NCBI RefSeq assembly: GCF_900113835.1
Contig: NZ_FOQV01000002.1
Coordinates: 992,001 to 1,056,000, forward strand
DNA: 64,000 nucleotides
Direction of reading: 5' to 3'
Origin: Allobosea sp. OK403
GTDB taxonomy: Bacteria; Pseudomonadota; Alphaproteobacteria; Rhizobiales; Beijerinckiaceae
In this document: one piece after another, positions 35,212 to 43,755 of the stretch
How positions within the stretch are numbered: position 1 is the stretch's first letter
Layout: each line of letters opens with the position of its first letter
The notes under the pieces: generated by a model
What the model was told of the DNA's origin: nothing
Database searches by the model: none
Seen by the model: only the letters and a program-made list of their open reading frames with translations
Translations under genes and position numbers: made by a program

Positions 35212-36624
35212 ATGCATGCGATGAACCAACCCCGTCGCGCGGAGGATGCGCTCGAGGATTTGAAGGCCGGGCTTGGGGCGCATGCCGTCCTGACCGGGGC
35301 CGATGTTCCTGCGCGCAACTGCAACGATTGGAGCGCCCAGCTCCCTCGCCGGCCCCTGGCCGTCGTGCGACCGGTTGATGCAACAGGTGTTTCCCGGGCG
35401 GTCGCCGCATGCCGTGCGGCGGGCCTGCCTTTCGTGCCGCAAGGCGGCATGACCGGGCTATGCGGTGGCGCCACGCCCGAGGCGGGCTGGGTCGCGATCT
35501 CGCTCGAGCGCATGACCGGCATCGAAGAGATCGATACAGCCAGCGCCACGATGACGGTGAAGGCCGGCACGCCGCTGGAGGTGATCCAGAACGCGGCTGA
35601 TGCCGCCGGCTTCCTCTTCCCGCTCGATCTCGGCTCGCGTGGCTCCTGCGCCATCGGCGGCAATCTCTCGACCAATGCCGGCGGCAACAGGGTCATTCGC
35701 TACGGCATGACGCGCGACCTCGTACTCGGGCTCGAGGTCGTGCTCGCCGACGGCACGATCGTCACCAATCTGAACAAGCTGCTCAAGAACAATGCCGGCT
35801 ATGACCTGAAGCACCTATTCATCGGCTCGGAAGGCACGCTCGGCATCATCACCCGCGTCGTGCTGCGACTGTTCCCCAAGCCGCGCTCGACCATGGCCGC
35901 GCTCTGCGCGCTTGCCGACTACGACGCGGTGGTGACGCTGCTGGGCGAAGCCCGCAACGGCCTCGGCTCGAACCTCTCGGCCTTCGAGGTGATGTGGCCG
36001 GATTACTGGCAGGTCGTCACCGAGCGCGTCGGCGTGCGCGCTCCGGTCCGCAGCGGCCATGGCTGCTATGTGCTGGTCGAGACACATGGCTCGGACGAGG
36101 TGGCCGACGGTGCGCGTTTCCAGGCCTGGCTCGAAGGCATGATGGAGCGCGGCATCCTCGCTGACGCGGCAGTCGCGCAATCCCATGCCCAGACGCAGGC
36201 GTTCTGGGCGGTCCGCGATGCCTGCGCCGAATTCGGCCAGGTTCTGGGCCCGCATGTCTCCTATGATATCGGCCTCGTGGTGGCGCGCATGGACGCCTTC
36301 GCGACGCGCTGCAAGGCCGCGCTGAGCGCCGGCATCCCCGGCTGCGAGAGCGTCTATTACGGCCATATCGGCGACGGAAACCTGCATCTCGTCGCCTGGG
36401 TGCCGGGGCTTGCCATCGAGCAGCAGCCGAAGGCTGCGATGGACGCGATCATCTACGGTCTCGTCCGTGAACTCGGTGGCAGCATCTCGGCCGAACACGG
36501 CATCGGCACCCTGAAGAAGCCATGGCTCGGCCATGCCCGCAGCGAGCCGGAAATCGCGCTGATGCGGACGCTGAAGACAGCGCTCGACCCCGACAATCTG
36601 CTCAATCCCGGCAAGGTGATCTAG
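35212..36624 (+). CDS. FAD-linked D-2-hydroxyacid dehydrogenase (GlcD/D2HGDH type)
   Basis: A 470-residue flavoenzyme with an N-terminal PCMH FAD domain (VVRPVDATGVSRAVAACR, IGGNLSTNAGGNRVIRYGMT, LEVVLADGTIVTNLNKLLKN) and a C-terminal FAD-oxidase domain (HIGDGNLHLVAWVP, SAEHGIGTLKKPWL). Family enzymes oxidise D-2-hydroxyglutarate, D-lactate or glycolate to the 2-ketoacid. The histidines of HIGDGNLH are the usual metal-site residues. A second in-frame ATG three codons later is an equally good start. The stop codon lies inside a dispersed 107-base repeat. The sugar ABC operon follows on the same strand. Confidence 0.95.
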   Translation: MHAMNQPRRAEDALEDLKAGLGAHAVLTGADVPARNCNDWSAQLPRRPLAVVRPVDATGVSRAVAACRAAGLPFVPQGGMTGLCGGATPEAGWVAISLERMTGIEEIDTASATMTVKAGTPLEVIQNAADAAGFLFPLDLGSRGSCAIGGNLSTNAGGNRVIRYGMTRDLVLGLEVVLADGTIVTNLNKLLKNNAGYDLKHLFIGSEGTLGIITRVVLRLFPKPRSTMAALCALADYDAVVTLLGEARNGLGSNLSAFEVMWPDYWQVVTERVGVRAPVRSGHGCYVLVETHGSDEVADGARFQAWLEGMMERGILADAAVAQSHAQTQAFWAVRDACAEFGQVLGPHVSYDIGLVVARMDAFATRCKAALSAGIPGCESVYYGHIGDGNLHLVAWVPGLAIEQQPKAAMDAIIYGLVRELGGSISAEHGIGTLKKPWLGHARSEPEIALMRTLKTALDPDNLLNPGKVI

Positions 36625-36727
36625 AGCGTTTTCGAGCGAAGTGGAGACCGGTTCGCGTGAAGAAAATGATTTAAAAACAAATCGATAGAGCGATTGAACG
36701 ATCCAGTTGGATCGGAAACTGCTCTAG
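36621..36727. repeat. 107-bp dispersed element with terminal inverted repeats (copy A)
   Basis: Ends are CTAGAGC and GCTCTAG. The core GAGCGTTTTCGAGCGAAGTGG is shared with copies at 40226 and, reversed, at 13743. The element supplies the stop codon of the dehydrogenase gene. It holds no open frame, so a non-autonomous or structural repeat is likely. Confidence 0.7.
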
Positions 36728-36896
36728 CGCGCAGTGCAGGAGCAGGCGGGGGGCGTCGCCGGGACGATGCCCAGGCCTCCGGAAGAAGACATTTCATCGC
36801 CTCGGGGGCGTGCCGCCGGCAGGCGATGTGAGCCGAGATCAAGAAGGCCGCGCAAGACGGCCGCGACACCGCATCAATGATCACAAGGAGGAAACC

Positions 36897-38237
36897 ATGA
36901 CCCATTTTTCCAGACGCGAGACCCTGAAACTTGGAGGCGCGGCAATGCTGGCCTCCGGCGGCCTGATCGGCGGCGCCCGCGCAGCGATTCCCGTTGCGGA
37001 CGTCGCGGCGCCAGATTTCAAGCTTGAGAAGGGCGCGACCCTGCGCGTGTTGCGGCCGGCCAAGTTCGTGCCCGCCGACGAGACCCTGTTCAACGAGAAC
37101 ACCAAGGCCTTCACCGCCAAGACCGGCATCCCGGTGCGGGTCGACTACCAGGCTTGGGAGGATCTGCGGCCGCAGACGGCAGTCAGCGCCAACACCGGCG
37201 TCGGCGCCGACGTGGTCATCGGCTGGGCCGATGATCCGCATCTCTATTCCGACAAGCTGCTCGAACTCTCCGACGTCGCCGAATATCTCGGCAAGAAATA
37301 TGGCGGTTGGTATCCGCTCTCGGAGCGGATCGGCAAGAAGTTCGGCACCAACAACTGGATCGCCATCCCGCTCGGCGGTTCGGGCGGCCCCGCGGTCTAT
37401 CGTGAATCCTGGGTCAAGGAGGCTGGCTTCGACGGCATTCCGAAGGAGCTCGACGGTTTCCTGAAGCTCTGCCAGCAACTGCAGAAGAACAAGCACCCGG
37501 CCGGCTTCGCGCTCGGCCACGCTGTGGGCGACGCCAATTCCTACGCGCACTGGCTGCTCTGGAGCCATGGCGGCTCGGTCGTCGACGAGGGCGGCAAGGT
37601 CACGATGAATTCGAAGGAGACCGTGGCGGCGCTGAAATACGCCAAGGCTCTGTACGAGACCTTCATTCCCGGCACACAATCCTGGCAGGATCCCTCGAAC
37701 AACAAGGCGATGCTCGCTGGCGAGATCGGCCTGACCCAGAACGGCGTCTCGGTCTACTACGCCTTCAAGAATTCGCAGGATCCCAAGATCGCAGCGCTCG
37801 CCGCCGACGTCACCCATGCGCCGATGCCGATCGGCCCGGTCGGGCGCGGCACCGAGACGGCGCTCGTCGTCAACTCGATGGTTTTCAAATACACGAAGTT
37901 CCCGAACGCGGCGAAGGCCTATCTGACCTTCCTGATGGAAGCCGAGCAATACGACAAATGGCTCACCGGCTCGGCCGGCTACTGGGCCCATCCCCTCGCG
38001 GCCTATGAGAAGAGCGCTGTCTGGGCCAGCGATCCCAAGATCGCCGCCTATCGCGACACCATGAAGAACTCGCTCTGGTACGGCTACAAGGGGCCGATCG
38101 GCGATGCCTCCGCTGCCGTCGTCGCCGATTATGTCACCGTCGACATGTTCGCCTCGGTCTGTTCCGGCGCTGAGACGCCGGAAAGCGCGGCAGCCGAAGG
38201 CGCACGCCGCGCCGCCCGCTACTACAAAAAGGGCTGA
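36897..38237 (+). CDS. Sugar ABC binding protein (UgpB/MalE class)
   Basis: A 446-residue periplasmic binder with a twin-arginine signal (SRRETLKLGGAAMLASGG) cut near ARAA. The family 1 body includes VRVDYQAWEDLRPQTAVS, NTGVGADVVIGWADDPHLY and SWQDPSNNKAMLAGEIGLT. A near-perfect ribosome site (AAGGAGG) precedes the ATG. Two MalF/MalG-type permeases follow, but no ATPase gene. The sugar is unknown; tryptophan-rich binding segments such as NNWIAIPLGGSGG are common in sugar binders. Confidence 0.93.
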   Translation: MTHFSRRETLKLGGAAMLASGGLIGGARAAIPVADVAAPDFKLEKGATLRVLRPAKFVPADETLFNENTKAFTAKTGIPVRVDYQAWEDLRPQTAVSANTGVGADVVIGWADDPHLYSDKLLELSDVAEYLGKKYGGWYPLSERIGKKFGTNNWIAIPLGGSGGPAVYRESWVKEAGFDGIPKELDGFLKLCQQLQKNKHPAGFALGHAVGDANSYAHWLLWSHGGSVVDEGGKVTMNSKETVAALKYAKALYETFIPGTQSWQDPSNNKAMLAGEIGLTQNGVSVYYAFKNSQDPKIAALAADVTHAPMPIGPVGRGTETALVVNSMVFKYTKFPNAAKAYLTFLMEAEQYDKWLTGSAGYWAHPLAAYEKSAVWASDPKIAAYRDTMKNSLWYGYKGPIGDASAAVVADYVTVDMFASVCSGAETPESAAAEGARRAARYYKKG

Positions 38238-38305
38238 GACGCCGGTCCCTCGAACCTGCGGCCGCACTGGCCGCGGGGCCATTCCTTCGTTGCCCGAGGC
38301 GCCCG

Positions 38306-39259
38306 ATGACGTTGACTTCGCCCGCATATGCGGCCCGGCCAGCTGGTGACAACTGGCTGGTCAGGCTGTTCGACTGGAAGCCCTTCCTGATCGTGATCTG
38401 CCTGACGCCGGCTTTGGGCCTGCTCCTGGTCTTCCTGACCTATCCGCTCGGGCTGGGCTTCTGGCTCGCTTTCACCGACGCCAAGATCGGGCGTTCCGGA
38501 CAGTTCATCGGGCTGGAGAACTTCGTCTCGCTGTTCAGCGACCGGATCTTCTGGCTCTCGGTCACGAATACGCTGTTCTACACGCTGGTGGCGACGGCCG
38601 GGAAATTCGTGCTCGGCCTCTGGCTCGCGCTGCTGCTCAACGACAATGTCCGCTTCAAATCGCTGATTCGGGCGATCGTGCTGATACCCTGGATCGTGCC
38701 GACCGTGCTCTCGGCAATGGCGTTCTGGTGGATCTACGATCCGCAGTTCTCGATCATCTCCTACACGGCCAAAGACGTTCTGGGGCTGCGTGAGAGCAAT
38801 ATCGACTTCCTGGGCACGCCCTGGGCGGCACGCTTCTCGCTGATCGCAGCCAATATCTGGCGCGGCATCCCCTTCGTCGCCATCAGCCTCCTGGCCGGGC
38901 TGCAGACGATCTCGCCCTCACTCTATGAGGCGGCGATGCTCGACGGGGCGACATCCTGGCAACGCTTCCGCCATGTCACCGTGCCGCTGCTGATGCCGGT
39001 TCTGGCGGTGGTGCTGACCTTCTCCGTCCTGTTCACCTTCTCGGATTTCCAGCTCGTTTATGCGATCACGCGCGGTGGCCCGAACAACGCGACGCATCTG
39101 ATGGCGACGTTGGCATTCCAGCGCGGCATCCCCGGCGGCCAACTTGGCGAAGGGGCCGCGATCGGGGTCGCGATGATCCCGTTCCTGATCGCGGCGACGC
39201 TGCTGAGCTATCTCGGCCTGTCACGCCAGACCTGGCAGCAAGGATCGGACAAGAACTGA
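38306..39259 (+). CDS. Sugar ABC permease, UgpA/MalF type
   Basis: A 317-residue membrane permease with about six membrane segments, family text GLENFVSLFSDRIFWLSVTN and EAA loop LYEAAMLDGATSWQRFRHV. It pairs with the next permease one base downstream and shares the substrate of the preceding binding protein. Confidence 0.94.
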   Translation: MTLTSPAYAARPAGDNWLVRLFDWKPFLIVICLTPALGLLLVFLTYPLGLGFWLAFTDAKIGRSGQFIGLENFVSLFSDRIFWLSVTNTLFYTLVATAGKFVLGLWLALLLNDNVRFKSLIRAIVLIPWIVPTVLSAMAFWWIYDPQFSIISYTAKDVLGLRESNIDFLGTPWAARFSLIAANIWRGIPFVAISLLAGLQTISPSLYEAAMLDGATSWQRFRHVTVPLLMPVLAVVLTFSVLFTFSDFQLVYAITRGGPNNATHLMATLAFQRGIPGGQLGEGAAIGVAMIPFLIAATLLSYLGLSRQTWQQGSDKN

Positions 39260-39260
39260 C

Positions 39261-40139
39261 ATGGCCCAGACCTCCGACACCGAACGCAGCGGCGCGATCT
39301 CCTGGGATTCGAGCCTGCGCCGCCTGATGACGCTGCAGCTCCCGCTGGCGCTGTTCATCGTCGTGCTGCTGTTCCCGTTCTACTGGATGACGCTGACGAC
39401 CTTCAAACCCAACGAGGAGCTGTTCGACTACAAGACCTACAACCCCTTCCTCATCCATTCGCCGACGCTGCAGAACGTCAAGAAGCTGCTCTTCGACACC
39501 GATTATCCGCAGTGGCTGATGACGACGATGGGGGTCGCTGTCGCTGCGACGGCGCTGTCGCTGTTTGCCAGCGTGCTCGCCGCCTATGCGATCCAGCGGC
39601 TGCGCTTCAAGGGCTCGGAATGGGTCGGGCTCGGTATCTACCTGGCCTATCTGGTGCCGCCCTCGATCCTGTTCATCCCGCTGGCGACAGTGGTCTTCCA
39701 GCTCGGCCTCTACGACACGCCTTTCGCGCTGATCTTGACCTACCCGACCTTCCTGGTGCCGTTCTGTACTTGGCTCCTGATCGGCTACTTCAAGTCGATC
39801 CCCTATGAGCTTGAGGAATGCGCCATGATCGACGGCGCCACGCGCCTGCAGATCCTGCGCAAGGTCACCTTGCCGCTGGCGATTCCCGGCCTGATCTCGG
39901 CCGGCATCTTCGCCTTCACACTGTCCTGGAACGAATTCATCTACGCGCTCGCCTTCATCCAGTCCTCGGAGAAGAAGACGGTGCCCGTCGCGGTCCTGAC
40001 CCAGCTCGTCCAGGGCGACGACTACCAATGGGGAGCGCTGATGGCCGGGGCGCTGTTCGGCTCCATCCCGGTCGCGATTTTCTATTCCTTCTTTGTCGAC
40101 TACTACGTGTCGAGCATGACTGGTGCGGTGAAGGAATAG
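39261..40139 (+). CDS. Sugar ABC permease, UgpE/MalG type
   Basis: A 292-residue permease. The EAA loop is LEECAMIDGATRLQILRKV, and the C-terminal LSWNEFIYALAFIQSSEKKT is typical of the MalG class. It begins one base after the previous stop. The gene expected next, an ATPase of the MalK/UgpC class, is missing; repeats and a GntR gene follow instead. Confidence 0.94.
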   Translation: MAQTSDTERSGAISWDSSLRRLMTLQLPLALFIVVLLFPFYWMTLTTFKPNEELFDYKTYNPFLIHSPTLQNVKKLLFDTDYPQWLMTTMGVAVAATALSLFASVLAAYAIQRLRFKGSEWVGLGIYLAYLVPPSILFIPLATVVFQLGLYDTPFALILTYPTFLVPFCTWLLIGYFKSIPYELEECAMIDGATRLQILRKVTLPLAIPGLISAGIFAFTLSWNEFIYALAFIQSSEKKTVPVAVLTQLVQGDDYQWGALMAGALFGSIPVAIFYSFFVDYYVSSMTGAVKE

Positions 40140-40162
40140 GGCTTCCGCGCGGAGATCAGCTC

Positions 40163-40213
40163 AGAGCAGGATGCGAAAACGTGGGAACCGGTTTTTCACA
40201 TTGATCCTGCTCT
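40163..40213. repeat. Palindromic REP-like unit
   Basis: AGAGCAGGAT and ATCCTGCTCT form 10-bp arms around GAAAACGTGGGAACCGGTTTTT-like text, read here as two parts. The centre resembles unit 3 of the array at 13877. It lies just after the permease stop and may act as an RNA-stabilising hairpin. Confidence 0.65.
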
Positions 40214-40225
40214 CGCTCTTGGATG

Positions 40226-40332
40226 AGAGCCGAGCGTTTTCGAGCGAAGTGGACACCGGTTCGCGTGAAGAAAACGCGTTAAAGTAAAGGGCCGGAGCTG
40301 TTGAACGATTCAATGGGATCGGAAACGGCTCT
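40226..40332. repeat. 107-bp dispersed element with terminal inverted repeats (copy B)
   Basis: Ends are AGAGCCG and CGGCTCT; total length equals that of copy A. The shared core and the internal text GTTGAACGATTCAATGGGATC match copy A with few changes. It sits directly before the gntR gene. Confidence 0.7.
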
Positions 40333-40355
40333 GGCCCCAGGCAGGAAGACGGCTC

Positions 40356-41018
40356 GTGAAGTCCTTCAAGCTCGATTCGCCGAAATCCCTGGCGCAGAAG
40401 GTCATCCTGCGCCTTCGCCAGGCGATCATCGAAGGTGAGCTCCCGCTCGGTGCCTTCATTGCCGAGGAAATGCTGGCGCAGTCCTTCGGCGTCAGCCGGA
40501 CCCCAGTGCGCGAGGCGCTCAACCAGCTTCAGTTGCAGGGGCTGGTGGTGATCAAGCCGCAGGTCGGCAGCTTCGTCTTCAGCCCCGATGCCGAGGACAT
40601 CGCTACGATCTGCCAGTTCCGGATCATCCTCGAGCCCAAGGCGGCCGAGCTCGCCTATCACCGCGACCGCAACAGTGTCGTCACCGAGATCGAGACGGCG
40701 ATCGCCGGGATGGAACAGGCGCTGAAGGCCAAGGACAACGTCGCCTATGGCCGTGCCGACACGGCCCTGCACGAGGCCTTCTTCAACCATTGCGGCAATC
40801 GCTATCTGCAGGAATCCTACCGGCTCGTGGCCGGGCGCGTCGCGGCGCTGCGAACCAATCTGAGTTCGCCAATCGACGTCCAAACGCCACTCTCCTTCGA
40901 GGAGCACCGCGCCATCCTCGGCTTCTTCCAGGCCGGCGACTTCGCCGGCTTCACCAGCCTGATGACCGCGCATATCGCCAATTCCGGCCAGACCTATGCG
41001 AAGGCGCTCTTGGGCTGA
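40356..41018 (+). CDS. GntR-family regulator with FCD domain
   Basis: A 220-residue regulator: winged helix with FGVSRTPVREALNQLQLQG, then an FCD domain with IAGMEQALKAKDN, DTALHEAFFNHCGNRYL and FEEHRAILGFFQAGD carrying conserved metal-binding type Asp/His positions. It likely controls the sugar importer or the dehydrogenase next to it. The start ATG is not preceded by an obvious ribosome site; a GTG at this position is the codon actually used, following GGAAGACGGCTC. The gene ends in a tandem repeat whose first unit contains its stop codon. Confidence 0.9.
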   Translation: MKSFKLDSPKSLAQKVILRLRQAIIEGELPLGAFIAEEMLAQSFGVSRTPVREALNQLQLQGLVVIKPQVGSFVFSPDAEDIATICQFRIILEPKAAELAYHRDRNSVVTEIETAIAGMEQALKAKDNVAYGRADTALHEAFFNHCGNRYLQESYRLVAGRVAALRTNLSSPIDVQTPLSFEEHRAILGFFQAGDFAGFTSLMTAHIANSGQTYAKALLG

Positions 41019-41082
41019 GAGATCTTGGGCTGAGAGATCTTGGGCTGACGGGTCTTGGGCTGACGGGTCTTGGACTGAGGAG
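41008..41082. repeat. Five tandem 15-bp repeats at the gntR 3' end
   Basis: Units start at 41008, 41023, 41038, 41053 and 41068. Units 1 and 2 are identical (TCTTGGGCTGAGAGA), units 3 and 4 are identical (TCTTGGGCTGACGGG), and unit 5 is diverged. The gntR stop TGA lies in unit 1. Because the unit is a multiple of three, each copy repeats the in-frame TGA. Confidence 0.8.
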
Positions 41083-41101
41083 CGAGCCTTCGCCTCAACC
41101 G

Positions 41102-41980
41102 CTAATGCAGCCAGCCCGCAGCGACTCCGACGAGGAGCAGGATGCCCATGCAGCCGCGATAGAGGACGAACGGCCAGCTCGACATGCGTTCCAGAAAGCG
41201 CATCAGCCCCCAGACCGCGGCAAATGACGCCAGCGAACCGGCGACGAGGCCCACCAGCAGCAGAGCCACGGCATGAGCGTCGATGCCGGCCCTGGCGAGC
41301 TCGACCGCCTCCTTGAGCCCCGCCAGCGCGATCGCCGGCAGGCCGATCAGGAAGGACAGGCGCGCGGCTTCAGCGCGTTTGAAGCCCAGCCCCAGCGCCG
41401 CGGTCAGCGTCGATCCCGAGCGGGACACGCCGGGGATCAGCGCACCGACCTGGGCGAGGCCAACCAGGAGGAAATCCCGAAGCCTGGCCTGCTCGACGCT
41501 GCGGTCATGACGGGCCAGCCATTCGGCCAGGGCCAGGAGCAGCGCCATCACGATCGAACTGGCGCCGATCACCCAGAGTGAGCGCAGGGGCGAGCCGCAG
41601 GCATTGAGCAGCGGCGCGAGCAGCACGCCCGCGACGACGATTGGGATCGTCGCCAGCACGATGCCAACCGCCAGCCCGAAGTGCGGCCCGCCGGTCTCGC
41701 GACGCCTCAGCGCGAGCCAGGACCCGGTCGCAATCTCGCTGACGTCGCGCCGGAAATAGGTCACCACGGCGGCAAGCGCCGCCAATTGCATCAGCGCCGA
41801 GAAGGCCGATCCCGGATCAGGCCAGCCCAGCACGGCCGGGACAACGCGCATATGCGCCGTCGAGGAGATCGGCAGCAATTCGCTGACGCCCTGCACGAGG
41901 CCCAGAACGACCATCTGCCCGAAATTCAACGCGGCGAACCCGGTATCGATACCAGCCGAACATGCACCCGCCATCGCCAA
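41102..41980 (-). CDS. uppP: Undecaprenyl-diphosphatase (UppP/BacA)
   Basis: A 292-residue multi-pass membrane enzyme recycling undecaprenyl diphosphate, the lipid carrier for peptidoglycan and polysaccharide synthesis. The two BacA signatures are GLVQGVSELLPISSTAHM and LIPGVSRSGSTLTAALGLG, which hold the catalytic Glu, Ser, His and Arg. The length is normal (about 270). ATG at 41974 is an alternative start. The gene is convergent with gntR and close to the polysaccharide locus, which also uses this carrier. Confidence 0.96.
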   Translation of the reverse strand: MAMAGACSAGIDTGFAALNFGQMVVLGLVQGVSELLPISSTAHMRVVPAVLGWPDPGSAFSALMQLAALAAVVTYFRRDVSEIATGSWLALRRRETGGPHFGLAVGIVLATIPIVVAGVLLAPLLNACGSPLRSLWVIGASSIVMALLLALAEWLARHDRSVEQARLRDFLLVGLAQVGALIPGVSRSGSTLTAALGLGFKRAEAARLSFLIGLPAIALAGLKEAVELARAGIDAHAVALLLVGLVAGSLASFAAVWGLMRFLERMSSWPFVLYRGCMGILLLVGVAAGWLH

Positions 41981-42316
41981 GGCTCTCCATCCAGAACGTG
42001 CTGTCTCCTATACACTCACAACGAGGATGTCCCTCAATGCAGCGTTGTCCGAAGGCGCCGATGCTAGCCTGGCGCGCTGCGGCCGCCTGAAACCCGGATC
42101 GGCTGTCAGGCTGAAAATGGCAGCGTTCCCAACGTCTTGCGACAGCCTTCCAGGCGTATCCGAATAATAATCGCTCCGTGCCAAGAGCCATCGGGCTCGG
42201 GCGAAGCATCGCCCCAGCTCGATTGCCGCATAAGTGGTCACATGCATCGGGCAAAGCCGTGCTATACGGGAAACTCCAGCAATAGTCCGTGGCGGACTGC
42301 CGCCCAAAAGGAGACC
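41981..42316. other. 336-base divergent gap between uppP and the CNNM gene
   Basis: No further gene is supported. Just before the CNNM start are two overlapping hairpins that cannot form together: AGTCCG/CGGACT (42284-42298) and GGCGG/CCGCC (42291-42304). They lie next to the ribosome site AAAAGGAG, so a translational switch is conceivable. Confidence 0.4.
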
Positions 42317-43660
42317 ATGTCTAGTTCCGATGGCAGTATGCCCGATCTGATCGGGATACTCGCCGTACTTGTTCTCGTTGCCGCGAACGGCTTTTTTGTC
42401 GCAGCGGAATTTTCCCTCGTCGCCGTCCGCCGCAGCCGCGTGACCGAACTGGTCAATGCCGGCAGGACCAACGCCAGCGCCCTGAAGCGGGCCGTCGACA
42501 ACCTCGACGCCAATCTCGCGGCCACCCAGCTCGGCATCACGATTTCGTCCCTGGCGCTCGGCTGGATCGGCGAACCGGCGCTCGCCCATCTGATCATGCC
42601 TCTGCTGAACGCGCTGCCCGGATCCCTGGCGACGGCCACCTCCCATGCGATCGCGGTCGCGATCTCCTTCATCATCATCACCACGCTGCATATCGTGCTG
42701 GGCGAACTCGCCCCCAAGAGCCTTGCCCTCCAGCGCAGCGAAGGTACTGCGCTCTGGGTCGTGCGCCCCCTCGGCTTGTTCCTGTTCCTGCTCCGGCCGG
42801 CGATCATCGCGCTCAACGGCCTCGGCAGTCTCCTGCTGCGGCTATGCGGCCTGCAGCCAGGTACGGGCGAGGATGCGCTGCATTCGCCCGAGGAGCTCAA
42901 GCTCCTGATCCAGGCCAGCCAGGAAGCCGGCATCCTCCAGCAGACGCAGCAGGAGGTCGTCGAACGCGTCCTCAATATCGGCGACCGCCGCATCGGCGAC
43001 ATCATGACGCCGCGCCGCGACATCGAGTGGATCGACGCCAATGAGAGCCCGGCCGAGATTCTGCGCACCATCCGCACCTGCCGCCACGAGCAGCTCCTGG
43101 TCGGGCGCGGCGATGTCGACGAACCCCTGGGCATGATCCTGAAGAAGGACCTGCTCGACCAGGTGCTCGACGGCAAGGCGCTCGACCCGATGGCTGTCAT
43201 CCGCGAGCCCGTGATCGTTCACGAAAGCGTGTCGATTTTCCGCGTGCTCGACCAGTTCAAGAAAGCCCCGGTCCGCCTCGCCATCGTCATCGACGAATAT
43301 GGCAGCCTGGAGGGGATCGTCACCCAGACGGACCTGCTCGAGGCCATCGCCGGCGACCTGTCGGATGCGGAAGGCGAAGGGCCGGACATCGTCGAGCGGG
43401 AGGACGGCTCGCTGCTGCTCGACGGCGCGATGCTGGCGCACGACGCCTTCGCCCGTCTCGGCTTCCGGCCTGGATCGGTGGAGGGCGATTTTCATACCAT
43501 CGCCGGGTTCGCCCTGTTCCAGCTCGGCCGGCTTCCGGAGGCCGGCGAGCATTTCGACTATGAGGGCTGGCGCTTCGAGATCGTCGATATGGACGGCAAG
43601 CGGATCGACAAGCTGCTCGCGCGGCGCAGCACCCTGCCTGCCGCCTCCGCGATCCCCTGA
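42317..43660 (+). CDS. CNNM/CBS-domain membrane protein (YtfL/CorC-like hemolysin family)
   Basis: A 447-residue protein with an N-terminal CNNM (DUF21) membrane domain of about four helices (IGILAVLVLVAANGFFVAAE, ISFIIITTLHIVLGELAPKS), two CBS domains (IMTPRRDIEWIDANESPAEI, PLGMILKKDLLDQVLDGK, IVIDEYGSLEGIVTQTDLLE) and a C-terminal CorC/HlyC domain. The family is tied to magnesium or polyamine efflux and not to true hemolysis. I chose the ATG after AAAAGGAGACC; the frame is open for 60 residues upstream but without family likeness. Confidence 0.95.
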   Translation: MSSSDGSMPDLIGILAVLVLVAANGFFVAAEFSLVAVRRSRVTELVNAGRTNASALKRAVDNLDANLAATQLGITISSLALGWIGEPALAHLIMPLLNALPGSLATATSHAIAVAISFIIITTLHIVLGELAPKSLALQRSEGTALWVVRPLGLFLFLLRPAIIALNGLGSLLLRLCGLQPGTGEDALHSPEELKLLIQASQEAGILQQTQQEVVERVLNIGDRRIGDIMTPRRDIEWIDANESPAEILRTIRTCRHEQLLVGRGDVDEPLGMILKKDLLDQVLDGKALDPMAVIREPVIVHESVSIFRVLDQFKKAPVRLAIVIDEYGSLEGIVTQTDLLEAIAGDLSDAEGEGPDIVEREDGSLLLDGAMLAHDAFARLGFRPGSVEGDFHTIAGFALFQLGRLPEAGEHFDYEGWRFEIVDMDGKRIDKLLARRSTLPAASAIP

Positions 43661-43732
43661 GACGCGACCGCGCCACGCAGACACCGGCTCCGGAGCCCAC
43701 GCTTCACCGCCACATCGATGGGACAGCTCAGG

Positions 43733-43746
43733 CGGGGGCTCCCCCG
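43733..43746. terminator. GC-rich hairpin between convergent genes
   Basis: CGGGGG and CCCCCG face each other around CT, next to a GGCCG/CGGCC pair (43746-43765) and a GGCTCCGGAGCC palindrome at 43686. The cluster lies between the convergent CNNM and glycosyltransferase stops and may end both transcripts. Confidence 0.35.
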
Positions 43747-43755
43747 GCCGCACGC

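Noticed and set aside
36621..38327. Minus-strand open frame of 568 codons
   Set aside because: Antisense to the sugar-binding protein gene, which has a strong ribosome site and twin-arginine signal.
41008..41082. CRISPR-like array
   Set aside because: Units are directly adjacent with no spacers and there are no cas genes.
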